Of a stretch of DNA of 64,000 nt, positions 62,916 to 64,000 are shown one piece after another; the first letter of the stretch is position 1, and each line of letters begins with the position of its first letter. The position numbers were made by a program, and so were the translations under genes. This DNA comes from Polaromonas sp. (GTDB lineage: Bacteria > Pseudomonadota > Gammaproteobacteria > Burkholderiales > Burkholderiaceae_C): NCBI RefSeq assembly GCF_010365105.1, contig NZ_JAAFGZ010000001.1, positions 62,001 through 126,000 of the forward strand. The letters are read 5' to 3'. The notes beneath the pieces were generated by a model. The model made no database searches. It was not told the origin of the DNA and saw only the letters and a list, made by a program, of their open reading frames with translations.

Positions 62916-63011
62916 GGGCAAGGACAAGAAGGCATCAGGGGAGGCTTCCGGCAACTTGCCGGGAGGAGGGCGCAGTGTGCTTTGGCGGCTGCGGCGGTTC
63001 GAAGCCCGTCG

Positions 63012-64000
63012 CTAACGCTCTTTGCGATCTGCCGTGGCCCGGGGCGTCTGGCCTCGCAGGAACAGCTTGGACACGGTGCGCGCCGTGGCTTCTCGGCTGC
63101 TGGCATCGCCCGCATGCAGCTCGGCCATGGCGCCGTGCAGCATTTTTTGCGTCAGGCCACGGCTCATGGCTTCGAGCACTTCCTCGATGGACTCGCCCCG
63201 GGCCAGCAGTTTTTTGGCGCGTCCGATCTCCAGCGCGCGCCAGGTATCGGCCTGCGCATTGAGCTGCTGGATCAGCGGCACGCTGCCGCGCTGGTCCAGC
63301 CAGTGCATGAAGTTCTGCACGCCCGCGTCGATGATGACCTCGGCTTCGGCCACTGCCGCCTGCCGGCTGTCGCGGCCGGTCTGCACCACATGCGCCAGGT
63401 CATCGACGGTGTAGAGGTAAACATCGGACAGCGCCTTGACTTCGGGCTCGATGTCACGTGGCACCGCCAGATCGACCATGAACATCGGCCGGTACCGGCG
63501 TTGCTTCAGTGCGCGCTCTACCGCGCCCAGGCCGATGATGGGCAGGGTGCTCGCGGTGCAGCTGATGACCGCGTCGAATTCATGCAGGCGGTCGGGCAGG
63601 TCGCCCAGGCGCATCACCTCGGCGCCAAAGCGGCTGGCGAGTTTTTCGCCGCGCGCCAGGGAGCGATTGGCAATTGCCATGGCCTTGGGGTTTTTGGCGG
63701 CGAAATGGGTGGCCGCCAGGTCGATCATTTCACCGGCGCCGACAAACAGCACCTTGATGTCGCCCAGGTCTTCAAACAGCTGGCCGGCCAGCCGCACGGC
63801 GGCGGCGGCCATGCTGATGCTGTGCGCGCCGATTTCGGTGCTGGTGCGAACCTCTTTGGCCACGCAAAAGGAGCGCTGGAACAGCTGGTGCAGCGTGGTG
63901 CCCATTGCGCCAGCGTCTTCGGCTGCGCGCACCGCGTCTTTCATCTGGCCGAGGATCTGCGGCTCGCCCAGCACCATCGAATCGAGGCCGCTGGCGACGC
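63012..64000 (-). CDS. hemA: Glutamyl-tRNA reductase, 3' part (5' end beyond the window)
   Basis: About 329 codons are visible, entering from the right edge with [23 protein letters not shown], the conserved region next to the active site. The NADPH-binding domain [22 protein letters not shown] and the C-terminal dimerisation domain follow. The N-terminal catalytic part with the active-site Cys is outside. It starts heme synthesis by the C5 pathway, feeding HemL, encoded in this window. First visible gene of the operon. Confidence 0.95.
   Translation of the reverse strand, partial: VASGLDSMVLGEPQILGQMKDAVRAAEDAGAMGTTLHQLFQRSFCVAKEVRTSTEIGAHSISMAAAAVRLAGQLFEDLGDIKVLFVGAGEMIDLAATHFAAKNPKAMAIANRSLARGEKLASRFGAEVMRLGDLPDRLHEFDAVISCTASTLPIIGLGAVERALKQRRYRPMFMVDLAVPRDIEPEVKALSDVYLYTVDDLAHVVQTGRDSRQAAVAEAEVIIDAGVQNFMHWLDQRGSVPLIQQLNAQADTWRALEIGRAKKLLARGESIEEVLEAMSRGLTQKMLHGAMAELHAGDASSREATARTVSKLFLRGQTPRATADRKER

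Noticed and set aside
1-64000. CRISPR arrays, rRNA operons, complete insertion sequences or toxin-antitoxin pairs
   Set aside because: None could be found: no regularly spaced repeats with unique spacers, no transposase frames, and no paired small genes with matching features.

Overview
The window looks like chromosomal DNA of a betaproteobacterium of the family Comamonadaceae (Polaromonas/Rhodoferax-like). This is judged from gene order (dusB-fis-purH, hemA-prfA-prmC-grxD, algH-ruvX-pyrR-pyrB-pyrC'-plsC, thiD/hemL next to rubredoxin and pilGHIJL), from protein sequence character, from high-GC codon use, and from a family of short palindromic intergenic repeats. No database search was possible.

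Left edge (1-512): the first 17 codons of a P4-type tyrosine integrase on the minus strand, an array of GGGGGAAC-like repeats, and a tRNA-Met(CAT) gene with its terminator. This is the classical layout of a genomic island integrated at a tRNA 3' end, with the island body lying to the left, outside the window. Then, 545-18220, come mostly housekeeping and metabolic genes: two crotonase-family enzymes, an M61 peptidase, a MarC membrane protein, DsbC, a UbiH-family hydroxylase, a MOSC protein, a SulP transporter, YchF, a degenerate pseudouridine synthase, a YqaA-like membrane protein, dusB-fis-purH, and thiD-hemL.

18303-28072 is the twitching-motility chemosensory operon: a rubredoxin (a 53-aa gene), pilG, pilH, pilI, pilJ and a 1944-aa CheA-type hybrid kinase (PilL/ChpA). 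Then follow a photolyase, the pyrimidine cluster (with a dihydroorotase homologue that has lost its metal ligands), an FbpC/FbpB-type iron ABC transporter lacking its binding protein, two CsbD-like stress proteins, a secreted Cys-pair repeat protein, a Stealth-type phosphotransferase and an orphan hybrid histidine kinase.

43094-54186 carries a type II secretion system (gspF-E-D-N-M-L-K-J-I-H-G on the minus strand, gspC divergent). It is followed by pilB-pilC-pilD, coaE, zapD and yacG. PilD presumably processes both type IV pilins and the type II pseudopilins, since no separate gspO is seen. The right end holds hemA (5' end outside), prfA, prmC and grxD.

The most unusual features are two families of dispersed repeats. 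Family A (about 60 bp, at least 11 recognisable copies) has a GCTATT...AATAGC palindrome followed by TGCGCA-rich arms. It mostly lies between genes, but one copy encodes the hydrophobic core of the GspD signal peptide and another the last 25 residues of FbpC. Family B (about 95 bp) occurs twice, once inside the pyr operon and once inside the gsp operon. I found no CRISPR array, no rRNA and no complete insertion sequence.
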